Assembly: GCA_030159075.1 (NCBI GenBank)
Contig: BROG01000005.1
Location: 2,678,001 to 2,742,000, forward strand
Direction: 5' to 3'
DNA length: 64,000 bases
From: Atrina japonica
Lineage: Eukaryota; Mollusca; Bivalvia; Pterioida; Pinnidae
Below the pieces are notes generated by a model. That model was not told the DNA's origin. It was given only the letters and a program-made list of their open reading frames with translations, and made no database searches. A program made the translations under genes and the position numbers. Shown here piece by piece: positions 52,943-64,000 of the stretch (positions within the stretch are counted from its first letter, which is position 1; each line of letters opens with the position of its first letter).

Positions 52943-55900
52943 GTGAGAGGGGTAGCAAGATGGGTGTATTAAACTATGGGTTCGATTTTCGGTCTATTTC
53001 AGTTTCCGAATATGACGTCTATTTGGTCATGTCTCCTATTTACTTGCAGTAATTGTGATAATCTCCTAGTAACTCAGTGAGAGCGACTCTCTTAAGAATT
53101 CGATATCTTACCTCAAAGTTAACGTAAAACAGTTTGTCCGCTATCAAATGCGTCTAATTTTAGTTACATTAGCCTACCTTCAAGTTGCCATTAATCAATG
53201 AATCATCAAATTGAGGAAATCCTTTGTCCTTTTTGCCAAATACACAACTGAACGGTTCTGTTATTTGGGCTAAGTCAGAATAAATTGTCAAGTCTGTGTG
53301 AAGCTTTAATATAAAGTTTTTCGACACGGTCGAAGTGTTCGGTTGATCACATATTTGCAAAACCACAACAAAATTGTTTACATAATGATGATAATTGTAT
53401 TTGACATCGTTTTTTATTATTAATTGGTACGACGTGTTCTGACAACGAATAAGACTGGATATATATATACCTACAGTAAATTAAACAGTACAATTACCAC
53501 ACAAACATGAAACTCTCACGCAATTCCATTCAATATTTAAAAAGGTTATATAATTCAAAGAAAAATAAAATTTTATAATAAATTTTATCCAATTAATTAA
53601 TTTATAAATATTTGAAATATAATGTGATTTATAAATCATAACTGACTTACTATTTAAGTTTACATTATCACTAATAGATTAGTGCTAGCAGTGGCTGCTA
53701 AATGAAAATTTGTTTACTTCTTTACTGGTTGAAGTCTATAGTCCGAGTGTCTGTGATGGTTAGTTTTTCTAAAAAGTGCGGGAAATTATTTTTAGCTCAC
53801 TCACACAACTCGTTTGACCACTTCCACACATGGAAATAAACAAACACAACCAGTGAATTAAAAAGATGTAATATCACATTACATAACAATATAGAGTAGC
53901 ACATGACATACAGTGACAATAACAACGTACAATGTAAACAAAGAGGGAACCCTTAGTAATGATGCATTTCAGAACCCCTGAATAATGTAACTAAGGTTGT
54001 AAAATATAACAAGTGAAATTAAATGAAACCAATTGATTTTGTAGAACTCAAGTGACCAATCATTGGAGAACACCAAAAAATATATATTTAACTTAAATTT
54101 TGATCCTGAATGAGAGTAACTGATTTATCATCAAACTAAACTCAACCAAGAGTAGCAAAAAGTCCCAATTTACAGAAAACTTCTTGAGGCCCCTGTGATC
54201 AGCCATCTGAGTCCTTAAAAGTTCTTTAAAACATTTTATCATTTATTTATGTCTGTGACAACACAAACTGGAAATATAATTGGATGTTGACTGCCATTTC
54301 CACATGAATAGCCATAGGCTACTTTCTGTGTAAAGGCTGAGTAAAATTGGAGAATTTTATATGGGACATATAAAATTCTCTGATTTTACCCAGCGTTTCA
54401 CAGAAATTAAGCTATAGGTCAAATTGCTGCCAAGAATGGCTGACTTTAAATTACTTAATTTCTGGTAAAATCAAGATTTACCAAAATAAATAATAAGAAA
54501 AAGTCATACAAAATCTGTACAGAATTTCAGCCTAGCACCAAAATTAACCTTTAGGTTACCTATGACAAGTGCAAAAGACCTTTTCCGAATTGTTCCATTC
54601 CAACATGATTCATAATAATATTATGCACTTTCAACAGAAAATGTGTCCTACATAACTTCTGGTTAATGAGTTTATCGCATAGATGTAGGTAACCAGAAAT
54701 ATGTATTATGTACAGTGAAAGGAGTCGGATTTGAGAAGTAGCCTATAGGAAAAGAATGACACTTGTCACCTTTACAAGAATGAACATTTAGTTTAACATT
54801 TTCTCCACTCAAATGACCTGAAACAAGATATTGAATATCATCAATGTAGATATTACGAAACTGGAAATAACCGAGGTCACATTTCTGTTGACCTTACATG
54901 ATCTGAGTACAAAATATTTCACAAAATAGAACGGAATGTGTCAACTCGAAAAAAGTCTATTGAATTATATGGGTTTGAATTTTTGGGGTGAATCAAAGTA
55001 ATAATGGGCTGGGGATCAACATTTTTATTAAAGTTTTGATTGGAACATATTTTCGGCAATGAATAGATGTACAGATTTCATACTTGGCTAGTAGGTTATT
55101 TGTGATAAGTGCAAATGAATTATATGGATTTTAATTTGGGGTTGGATCAAAGAAGTAATGGGTGGGGATCAACATTTTGGTTAAAGTTCCAGATAGAAGT
55201 AAATTCTTGGCAGTGGAAGGAGATACTCACTTCATACTTGTTTTCAATTTCTGTCAAGGCCACGCAATCTGGGCCATACTGCCTCCAGCGTTTTTTTGTT
55301 ATTTTACTCAGCTATTGCAAGCCTACTTAGCCTCTGGCAATAGTTATTCAGTTTATGGGGCCTCTGTGGCCATGTCAACGTGGTTAGAGCATCGTACTTG
55401 AACCATGAAGTTTTTCACTTCTTGTCAGTGCAGGTTGTAGCCCCGCTGGAACCTAGGCTGATTTTTGTGAGGAAGTTTGCCAGTTTGATTGCAAAAGGTT
55501 GGTGGTCTTCTCTGGGTATAATTGTAACTGGGTTCCCTCCACCACCAAAAACTGACTGCCACTACATAACTGAAAATTATTGAGTGTGGCGTAAAACATA
55601 ATAAAAATAAAAAATTCAAAGTAGATGTTCATCATTGAAATCCTGAAATTAAGCCGTGTTTACAGACATTGCCATCAGATTAAACAAAAGTTGCACAATG
55701 TAATCATTTAAACGTTTGAGAGTTGTAAAACTACTTTATAAAGACATTTTGATAAAGTACATATCAGAGGTCAACAATAATGAAAATTATTATTTAAATC
55801 TACTCATCCGTATGGAAACATGACTTGTCCGAAAATCAAGTGTAACATTCATTTTGTGTTTAAGCAAGAATAATCTTTATTCAATAAATAATTTTGTCTT

Positions 55901-58900
55901 TAGCAATTTCACTTGTCCTTTTGGACGAGTGAAAAGTAACATCTACTTTTCTGAATGCAAAATGGACTTGTCATGGGTAACCAGACAAACCTTAATTTTG
56001 AACCCTGCATGTAACATTTTATGAATGTGATGAAGGTTTCTTAAAAATACAATGTAAGATACAAAAGTAAACTGTGCTTTTGAGTTCAAGTATTTTTTAA
56101 TTTCAGGGCTATTTGATTGATTCTTGCAAAAGAGGATGTAGATTTTTTTCTATCATGGAATTGATCTATTGTAGTCCAGAAAGTGTCAATATCACACAAC
56201 AAGGATGCAAGTCATGTGAGTATTTTTATAACTTGTCCATGTTTAAATATAAGCTGATTTTACTGTTGATTTACAGTATGTATTTTGACCTATGCTCTGT
56301 ATACTGGTAGGACAAATGAACCCCTTTACTGGTAATTTTATCTTGATTATGGTATTCTTCTTGACTTCTGTCTGGCTTAGAGCAGTCTTGATATATTTAG
56401 ACTGTAGGTTAACTTATCAACCCTGAAAAACAATGGATTCTTCTGTAAATCAATGACTTAGACCAGTCCAAATGTGGCTTTAGGGGGTGAACGAGTTAAT
56501 GAATATTGCCTCTGCACTTGCAATGTAATAATTTTCAAACATTGGTGGGGCCTCTGTGGTCAAGTGGTTAAAGCATTCCACTTTGAACAATGAAGTCTCT
56601 CACTCCTCTTCTAGTCAGTACAGGTTCAAGCCCAGCTGGGACCAAAGCTAATTTTTGTGAGAATGTTTGCCAATTTATTTGCAGAAGGCCTGTGGTATCT
56701 TCCTGGGTACATTGTAACTGGGTTCTATCCTCCTCCATTAACTACTGGCCACCACCGTATAACTGAAAAATTGTTGAGTGTGGCATAACACACTATTCAA
56801 AGTAAAACAGACACTGGTCTCTAATAAAACTCTTTTTGTAAGCTAAGAATCAAAGAACACAGCTAGTCTTTTCGACAAATGACACAAGTTGTAAAGTGGT
56901 AAATAAGTAGCCATTGTACATGTGGTTTTTCATTTCTTTATTTAGTTATCTTTTGTCGAAGTATGTTTAACGAAAGTAAAGATCAAACTGCTTGCGGTGG
57001 TCTAGATATAGTGTTCATCCCACAAGCGGAAGATACACTGGTTTGATGTTCAATACTAGGACATATTAAAGACTATTTAAAAATGAGAGTAACTTCACCA
57101 AATGTTCAGCATATGAAGTGAAAGTCACTGGTCTTTCGAATGAGACTTAAAACTGAGGTCACATGTAACGACATGCATGGCACATAAAGGAACCCTCATG
57201 CATTGTCTTTAGTCCATAGCACAGGTCAAAATTTGTGGCATCTCACCTAAAGCCTGTGACATCTAATATAAGGAAAAAATAATTATTGAGGTGGTGTAAA
57301 AAAATGAATATAAAAGTGAAGATCAACATCTTAAAAAATGTACAGATATGTTTAATGATAGTGAAAATCAGTCTTAAAAAGTGTATGTTAATGACAGTGA
57401 AGATCAAAGTTTTTGTTGTTTACTATTTTTGTTTATACACGTGTATATCCACAAGTTTTTGTTGGGACTTATTCGTATGTGTTGATATACATGTGTATTG
57501 AAATAAATACATAAACTGTTTTTGTAAACATATGCATTTTGTTGAATGAGAACCCATTTCTTTTGTTAGCTTGTGAAGAAGCTTATAATAAAACAGATGA
57601 ATATGATGCTTGTAATTTTGGCTGCAAGAGCCAGATTCCACACTTTATAGAAAAACAGAAAGAGGTAAGGATTCAGCCAATACTGTACTACTTTTGTAAG
57701 GTTACAATCAGCATTTATATTTGAACTTTGGTAACCACCCCATCCAACATTGATTTCTGTTTCTTATGACAGACGATCTCTTAAAAAAGGATGTAACTTA
57801 AAGGATACTTAACGATTTGGTTTTCTGAATGGTATTTTTTAAGAGTATGGCAGCTGTATTGTGGTACTTGTAAGACATATATTGACACATACAACAAATC
57901 AGGTTTGCCTTTATCATTGGTCCATATCCTATACTAAATACCTAAAAACATAACACCTTAAGAGTATTTCAAATACATATAGCACTGTATGTCAATATGT
58001 GTATGCCTTCTATATTGGTCCATATTACACCTAACATGTACATGTAGGGCCAGTGATTTTCCGTTTCAGATTTGCTTCAATTATGTTTTCAGTTTTGGTG
58101 AATTCCATTTTTTTTTTTTTCATAAGAAAAAGAACTAAAAGCATACTTTAGATGAAAAATATTTAATAATACAGACTTCTAATCATACTTTCAATAGTCT
58201 GCCAGACAAATTTAATGAAAGATTTAAATAGGGAGGTAAATAAAACATATAGATGTATATGCAATGCTGTATGTTTTTATAATTTTAAAACATTTGATAA
58301 GTATCTTGTAAGTACTGTAGATCTATACTCATATGCATGTAGGTAACAAGTTTTGTTGCAAATTGTAATTTCTAATTACTAATTTTTGCTTAAATTTATC
58401 AACTGACTTAAAACATGCCTGTGATGTTTTATTTGGTGTTTTTACTTTAAATAAACTTTAAAAGTACCGTAATCGGCCGTGTATAATCCACATTTATGTA
58501 TTTTCCACATGCCCCATTTCAGCATCAGATCTTGGGGAAAAAAAGGTGTTCGTGCTTTTAGGCTTAACCCACATCTGGTTTTTTTACATGGCCATTACTG
58601 GGGCATTTGTATGACTGAAAATCAGACTTATTTTAGATATCAATCCTTAGATCGGTATTTGAAAGAAATAGATAAATATCTATTAAATAAAAGAAAATAT
58701 GATACTATGAGATTTGAAATAAATGTAAAACTTCAAAATAGGAATCTGAAATATGAAACTACAAGATACTATATATGCTGTTCCGTGTAACTCCCCCATT
58801 TACAGTTACAGTAAGGCGGTTCGCTTTATCATCTACAAGCGCGAAATAATCAATAGAATTCGAGTTGAGATTGTTCATATTTTCAGTAATAGCATAAAAC

Positions 58901-61900
58901 TCTATGAGGAAGGTTAACAGCACACACAGGTACTATACTATTCTGTTAACCATGGATATTTTATGATTAAAGCCATGCCTGATTACCAATCAGCAATCGG
59001 AGAGTGTGACAGTCTTGAGTGTCACTCGCTGACCAACTTTGCACTGAGCTAGTATTTAAAGGCGATTTGTAAACTGAAATACACATGCACACACACTGAA
59101 GACAAGATTCATTATCAAACATTTATTTACCATCACCATAGACAATAAACACATTACACATATACAGAAAGCAATGAAGAAATCAATTGATTGATCATCA
59201 TGATTACGATACGAAAAAACTTGGCCAAGTTTACCATCCAACGTCAATTCTATTTTAAGTACTGCATACTAGGAAAATGTTGCTCCCATTTAATTTTCCC
59301 CATTTTTTGCCCATAGATGAGAGGGGGCGAATTTAGAATGAAAACAAACTTTTCAAGATAAATAATTGAAGCACAAACATGTCATCCATGACACTATGGT
59401 GATTTTAGGGCGAATTTAAGACAAGATGAATATATATTTTCTGTCATAAAAGAGTGAAAATAACCAGGGGCGAAAATTTCCAGGTATAATACAGTATCTA
59501 TGTATTCATGTATTTCTACAGGATGAGTTGATTGATCCAAGCATACACATGATGTATCCATTTCTGTATGTACACAATATGTACAGCAACATGATAGACA
59601 AAGTATACAATGGTATGTCGGTCAGTTGGTCATTCTACATGCAAGCTGATGATGGTAAAGTTGTGGTCATCAAATCACAGCCTCAGATCTATATACAGAC
59701 AAATCTTGGGGAGGGTGATGATGGTGAGTGACATCTTGGTGATATTTTGTGCTGCAATTATACAGCACAGTGTTTACAAGTCAGAGTGATTTTAAATTCT
59801 GTATGTACACAATATGTACAGCAACATGATAGACAAAGTATATAATGGTATGTCGGTCAGTTGGTCATTCTACATGCAAGCTGAGGATGGTAAAGTTGTG
59901 GTCATCAAATCACAGCCTCAGATCTATATACAGACAAATCTTGGGGAGGGTGATGATGGTGAGTGATATCTTGGTGATATTTTGTGCTGCAATTATACAG
60001 CACAGTGTTTACAAGTCAGAGTGATTTTAAATTCTATAACAACAATTCCATACAATAGTAATTGATGATGAAGAAATCTATATTTCTTATAATGAATACA
60101 GACAAATGGAAAAAGAATTTCCACTCACTGATGATCAGATGCTGAAACAAGACCTATGATATTTGTGACCGTTTGTCTCCCATTACTGTCTATGTGAGAT
60201 AGGATTATCTGTTCAGACTTCTAACTACCTTGAAAACAAATCTCGAGTCAGTAGACAAAATCACACCATAATGGCTACCGGTCCTTGATCAGAACTGATA
60301 TAATTTTTTTCATTTATTTGTCGATTTATTCATGTGTTATTTTGTTATTTCAGAGTATAACACAGCTAACTATTTTGAGACAAATCTCGAGTCTGTAGAC
60401 AGATCTGCCACACCAGTGCTAAAAAATTCTCAGCTGTATGGATTCCAGGACAATGATGATCTTGAATTATCTCTATCAGACTTTGATGACCAGGACTCAA
60501 GTGACTGGTTAAGTTGTGTATCTAAGAAGACTGGTTTACCACGTCTTTTCCTTAGTCTAGTGCTATTGTCATGTGCTGTGATGATGATTTGGTTGTGTCT
60601 TACTGCTTCTGTTACCTCACCAGACCACAAAGTCAAAGAAGAGTACAAGGTACAATTTAATGCACTCTATTTCTTATTTTACTGGTCTGTGAAAAACCGC
60701 CAGGGATTTACATTTCTATGCTTACATATGACGTCACATTTTTACAGTTTTGTTTATCTATTGAACTTTACTGTTGACATAACTTTATAATATACTGTAT
60801 TTTATGGCCTATACTGGCTGTAGGTCAATTTTTTTTTTTCAAAGTTCTGACCTCGACCTATTCACCCCATCAACCTATCTTAGTTGAACATCTAACTGCT
60901 ATACATGTATCTACATTTCCCCATTTTATCATCAATTTCCACTTTCTTCATTGGATAATCTAGGGGCCTACTCCAAACACCCATTTTTAATTACACTTAA
61001 TAGAACTATTAAATGTGACTTTATGTGTGCGTAATGCACTGTGTACAAAATCAAGTGACAAAATAATGATCTTTCAAGTTACAATATTATTGGGATTCAA
61101 GACTGTCAGAAACTGCGTAATAAAAATACATTGTTTACATTATATCTATACCATATAGTTTATACTTTTGAATGATTCTCAGCACCCGCTGTGAAGTGGA
61201 AGTCTTCACTCAGACTTTCAGGACACTACAAGCTGTGTTCATTAGAATGGACCTTCAACTGATAAGGATCGCACGGCACTCTTTAAAGTTGGGAAAAGTT
61301 TGGAAAAAGTGTTCCATAAACAAATTGACACTCAACCTTGAGTATTTAATTGTTTGGCAATTGCAGCTACAGAATAATTTAGGCGAATTTAAGGATAAGA
61401 CAAGGATTGAGGTCGTTGATGTTACAGATATAACAAATAATATAATGAATTTAATGAAGATTTGACAGGTAACATATTAACGAGGTATGTGTACATTATC
61501 GGTATACACGAGTAATATAAGTGATGTTAGATATGATAAAATGAAACACACAAGCAAGTCTAAAAGATTTGTAAGCTTTTCCTGTCTGATAATGTACAAT
61601 AAAATATTACTTTGATTATTTGGTTCTATTGTTTTAGCACCAGTTATTAAACATAAACGATGTATTTTTGTGTTCTCCTATCCATGTTTTCATCTCTGCC
61701 AACATCAACTTATCTTCTACTTCGACCTATCTGATATTTAAACCTGGATTTTTGCCAAAAATCGGCCATTCAACCTATCCTCCACGTCATCCTATAGGCC
61801 GTAAAATATGGTACTTTCAGTGTTAAAAATTGGTTGTTTAAATAAAAAAATTAAATATATAGTTTGATTGAAGGCATTAAAATTTTAATTAATAACTACA

Positions 61901-63119
61901 TTTTCAGCTTTAGACCCATTCCAATTAGAAAATGGCGTGTATTTCCCCAAAAATATGCAAAAAAGTCCCAATTTTGGAGTTTGAAAATAAAACAAAGTAT
62001 TTACAAACATATGTCTAAACTTTTTCTGTTTAATAAAAATTGTTGTATATTTTCATAAATTTTTTGGACTCTAGACCCGATCCAGAATTTAGGTGTTCAG
62101 AAAATCCACCATCTCCGCCGATATCCATCTATTATACTACATAACATTTAGTTATTAAAATCATTTCGATGTAATGGACATACATGTTTATATTTTCTTG
62201 TCTAAGTTTCTGGTATAAGATTACTTTTTATTCAAGTAGCACGCATGGGAAACTTTTTTTTTTAAATCCTGAGGATTTGTTTGACAACAAGTATTTCCTT
62301 GTAGGCCCTTGTAACAATGGGATGATGATTATAAATGAAAATGATTCACAGTCAGCTCAATGAGCACATTTATTCAGTGACTTAGATCCCAAAAGTGAAA
62401 CATTGTATTGATACAGATTCTGATAAACAAAAGTCTGACACTCTGGAAGTGCCAAGTATCATCACTGCCCTACAGAAAATGAACAAAAACTGCAGTATTT
62501 CTATTCACATACATATGTTACCTTAAAGAGGCTGCATTCTCTATCAAAGAGAAAATGAAAATAAAAATAAAACATACAAATGTGGGATCAACTATATCAT
62601 AGAAGAGTTGCCCCACACCAAGATAATGGCAGCTTTTTTTAGAAGATTACACAAGAAATACATGCATATTAATGACAAGTTTGCTAGGTTTTTTAATTAT
62701 TTTGTGTGACTTTTTTGTTTTTGATTGAAATGATTTAAATGTTGTAGTCTTTCATGCTGTAAACCTTGAACTGCATATATACTGTACACATCTTTAAAGG
62801 ACATTTTATATCATAAAATATGATCAAGAACACAAAAAATAAGATTTTAGATATGGTTCTCCATTCTGACCCTCGTCGATGGATCTGAGGCAACAGCTTT
62901 AGATTGAACAGACTTTATGGTAATGAAACAGGACAACTTGTTTTCTTGTATAAATGATTCATTCTATTAAGTGTGTTTTTTGTCTTTCAGAAACTGAGCA
63001 TTAATGGAGATTTAGAGTATCTCAGAGAACTAGAAGCTCTTGGATTGAAGTCATCATACCCCCAAGGTCCCGATGATGCAAAACCACTTCCACTTAAGAT
63101 TAAAGTACAAAGAATTTAA
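52793..63119 (+). CDS. Tmem59: TMEM59-like type I membrane glycoprotein, complete gene, six exons
   Basis: Exons 52793-52942, 56107-56215, 57570-57664, 59522-59723, 60354-60649 and 62991-63119 join to 326 residues with all phases closing; the vertebrate protein is of similar size. Seen: signal peptide (1 to about 23), a luminal cysteine-rich region with CVQACS, CKRGCRFF and CNFGCKSQ, glycosylation sequons NIT and NKT, the MSVSWSFYMQADDGK block, one membrane span at about 250-270 (LFLSLVLLSCAVMMIWLCL) and a 56-residue cytosolic tail. Known of the family: Golgi/endosome-lysosome protein that modulates glycosylation and trafficking of cargo, and in mammals promotes ATG16L1-dependent LC3 labelling of endosomes. 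I do not find the exact mammalian ATG16L1-binding pattern in this tail. Start chosen because MARTCEV begins the signal peptide; an in-frame ATG at 52748 would add 15 residues. Confidence 0.93.
54328..54401. repeat. 74-nt imperfect hairpin
   Basis: GCTGAGTAAAATTGGAGAAT and TTATATG pair with CATATAA and AATTCTCTGATTTTACCCAG across a 3-4-base loop. Arms about 35 bp with few mismatches. Confidence 0.7.
55357..55618 (+). mobile_element. SINE family B
   Basis: Head GGGGCCTCTGTGGCCATGTC then GTGGTTAGAGCATCG (A box), body TTTTTGTGAGGAAGTTTGCC and TAACTGGGTTCCCTCC, end TTGAGTGTGGCGTAAAACAT with an A-rich tail. Confidence 0.85.
56107..56215 (+). CDS. Tmem59: TMEM59 exon 2, cysteine-rich lumen
   Basis: 109 nt, phase 0 to 1, between TTTCAG and GTGAGT. 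Encodes DSCKRGCRFFSIMELIYC and a VNITQQGCKS sequon. Confidence 0.92.
56409..56499. mobile_element. 91-bp TTAA-flanked MITE
   Basis: Starts TTAACTTATCAACCCTGAAA and ends TTTAGGGGGTGAACGAGTTA followed by A. Exactly 91 bp. Confidence 0.85.
56547..56808 (+). mobile_element. SINE family B
   Basis: Head GGGGCCTCTGTGGTCAAGTG then GTTAAAGCATTCC, B-box-like GGTTCAAGCCCAG, body TTTTTGTGAGAATGTTTGCC, end TTGAGTGTGGCATAACACAC. Confidence 0.88.
57570..57664 (+). CDS. Tmem59: TMEM59 exon 3, cysteine-rich lumen
   Basis: 95 nt, phase 1 to 0. Encodes CEEAYNKTDEYDACNFGCKS, with a sequon and three cysteines. Confidence 0.92.
57665..59521 (+). other. TMEM59 intron 3
   Basis: Contains the MITE-like element at 59260-59496. 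At 58468 TACCGTAATCGGCCGTGTAT looks like a transposon end, but I could not place its partner. Nothing else recognised. Confidence 0.5.
59260..59496. mobile_element. MITE-like element, 237 bp
   Basis: Left TACTGCATACTAGGAAAATG; reverse-complemented right TACTGTATTATACCTGGAAA. Relative of 38597-38813. It ends 25 bp before exon 4. Confidence 0.65.
59522..59723 (+). CDS. Tmem59: TMEM59 exon 4
   Basis: 202 nt, phase 0 to 1, acceptor TTTCTACAG, donor GTGAGT. Encodes MSVSWSFYMQADDGKVVVIK. Most of it is duplicated at 59799-59958. Confidence 0.92.
59564..60033 (+). repeat. 235-bp tandem duplication covering most of TMEM59 exon 4
   Basis: Copy 1 is 59564-59798 and copy 2 is 59799-60033, with about three differences. 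Copy 2 holds the exon from CTGTATGTACAC through the GTGAGT donor but lacks the acceptor and first 42 exon bases. Confidence 0.92.
60354..60649 (+). CDS. Tmem59: TMEM59 exon 5, acidic stalk and membrane span
   Basis: 296 nt. An Asp/Ser-rich stalk (DDLELSLSDFDDQDSSDW) precedes LPRLFLSLVLLSCAVMMIWL, the membrane span. Confidence 0.93.
60650..62990 (+). other. TMEM59 intron 5
   Basis: Contains the TIR element at 60793-61813. The rest is AT-rich and unrecognised. Confidence 0.5.
60793..61813. mobile_element. TIR element, about 1.0 kb
   Basis: Left TACTGTATTTTATGGCCTAT; reverse-complemented right TACCATATTTTACGGCCTAT. TA at both edges. An internal frame at 61172-61465 is not recognised as a transposase. 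Confidence 0.65.
62991..63119 (+). CDS. Tmem59: TMEM59 exon 6, cytosolic tail and stop
   Basis: 43 codons after TGTCTTTCAG. Encodes NGDLEYLRELEALGLKSSYP and a basic end KIKVQRI, then TAA. Confidence 0.9.
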   Translation, partial: KLSINGDLEYLRELEALGLKSSYPQGPDDAKPLPLKIKVQRI

Positions 63120-64000
63120 TTATGTTTAAAATTTTGGGAAATTATTGTTGACAAAATTAATGTATAGGAGGTGAAACACTTACAACTGGATTGCTAGTAT
63201 TGCATTTAGAAACATCACTCATGAGTTAAACAATATGTCAGCATTTCCAATTGACCTATTCCAAGGTATTCCATTCTGTCACAGAATGTCATAATAGTGT
63301 GCAACTCTAAAGAGAAATGTGGAATTATCATCTTACAAGAGAAAACATTTAGCTAAACTTTTTCCAAACTGAAACTAGACATCATTGAATGATGCCAATG
63401 TAAATATTCTGAAATAGGAAGTGAATTTCTGGGAATAGGTCTGTTATAATTATGGAATACACAAGATTTTTAAAAAATCTTATAATCATACCGTAAATTA
63501 AAGTCATGAGTCTCTTTATTAGTACATATATATGTAGGACTGTGTACCTCTATTTCCATTCTTCTAAAATTCCAATCTTTTGTTCTTTTGTGTAAATACA
63601 AGATATAAATTGTGTTATTATTTATAAAGTTGTATTTGTTATTTTCTGTATATAATGTTTGTACACATTTTACAGTGGTATGGCTCTATCTATAAAATAA
63701 TGAAAGTTAAGGATTATTACATGTATCTATGCTCTCATTTTCTCTGTATGAAGTCCAACTGTTTCTGTATACATGTATTACTACAATGTACTTTTTGTGA
63801 TAAGGTTGATCTTCTAACATGTTACAGTGTAGAAATGAAATGTAGACCACTTCAATTTCAATTGGATATTTTCATACCAGCTAACCCCTCTAAATCAGCC
63901 TGACTCATATATCATGTATATTGTTATTTAAAAAAAAATAACAATTTTCCAACTTTTATATCAATATCAGGAAATTTTCACATCTATTCCAATCACCAAT
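63120..64000 (+). other. TMEM59 3' untranslated region and flank
   Basis: AT-rich, no exon recognised. I found no clear AATAAA; ATTAAA near 63496 is a possible variant signal, otherwise the end lies beyond the window. Confidence 0.4.

Larger units (their letters stand above)
52943..56106 (+). other. TMEM59 intron 1
   Basis: 3.2 kb. Holds the hairpin at 54328-54401 and a SINE at 55357-55618. Otherwise AT-rich and unrecognised. Confidence 0.55.
56216..57569 (+). other. TMEM59 intron 2
   Basis: Contains a 91-bp MITE (56409-56499) and a SINE (56547-56808). From 57060 a stretch such as CAAAATTTGTGGCATCTCAC resembles the SINE family A body but is too diverged to place. Short words such as AGTGAAGATCA repeat at 57316-57406. 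Confidence 0.55.

Noticed and set aside
59799..59958. Second functional copy of TMEM59 exon 4
   Set aside because: No acceptor in a usable phase without an immediate stop; listed as a duplication instead.
61172..61465. 97-codon + strand frame
   Set aside because: Inside a TIR element, no recognisable domain, no evidence of splicing or expression signals.

Overview
This is a window of an animal nuclear genome: long introns with consensus GT/AG junctions, AT-rich non-coding DNA, microsatellites, minisatellites and many short transposon remnants. The tRNA-headed SINEs, the frequent ACATGTA words and the protein sequences suggest a lophotrochozoan, most likely a bivalve mollusc. That assignment is an inference from style, not from a marker gene. 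No bacterial-type operon, CRISPR array, rRNA or intact tRNA gene was seen.

Three protein-coding genes can be reconstructed exon by exon with every splice phase closing. (1) A Disabled (DAB1/DAB2) endocytic adaptor on the + strand, 2576-19412, nine exons and 784 residues. It is 5'-incomplete: the first half of the PTB domain lies to the left of the window. (2) A complete calreticulin on the - strand, start codon 46148-46146 to stop 37128-37126, ten exons and 413 residues, with signal peptide, both family signatures, three type-1 and three type-2 P-domain repeats, an acidic tail and a C-terminal HDEL. (3) A complete TMEM59-like type I membrane protein on the + strand, 52793-63119, six exons and 326 residues. 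Dab and calreticulin are convergent. Calreticulin and TMEM59 are divergent, about 6.6 kb apart.

The genes are not an operon, but two are secretory/endolysosomal and one acts in clathrin endocytosis. Calreticulin carries an exact CCAAT-N9-CCACG ER-stress element about 115-130 bp upstream of its ATG. TMEM59 has a TCACGTGAC (CLEAR/E-box-like) site just before its ATG. From memory, human DAB1 and TMEM59 are both on 1p32, and CALR and TMEM59L are both on 19p13, so the linkage may be ancient.

Most of the remaining sequence is repeats. 1-2575: diverged tandem copies of a dispersed repeat, an 87-bp-period minisatellite and a TIR element. 5451-19370 (Dab introns): several TIR elements, two SINE families, a poly-G tract and two minisatellite arrays, one of which holds a SINE that itself holds a 91-bp TTAA-flanked MITE. 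21.3-36.6 kb: gene-free, with a 60-bp higher-order minisatellite, a mariner-like remnant, a SINE with 13-bp target duplications and tandem arrays. 46.4-52.7 kb: gene-free, with TIR elements and microsatellites. I did not find a new multi-gene system. The most unusual signals are the nested insertions with internal empty-site controls, a tRNA-like sequence enclosed by 24-bp inverted repeats, minisatellites that resemble a transposon end, and a recent partial exon duplication in TMEM59.
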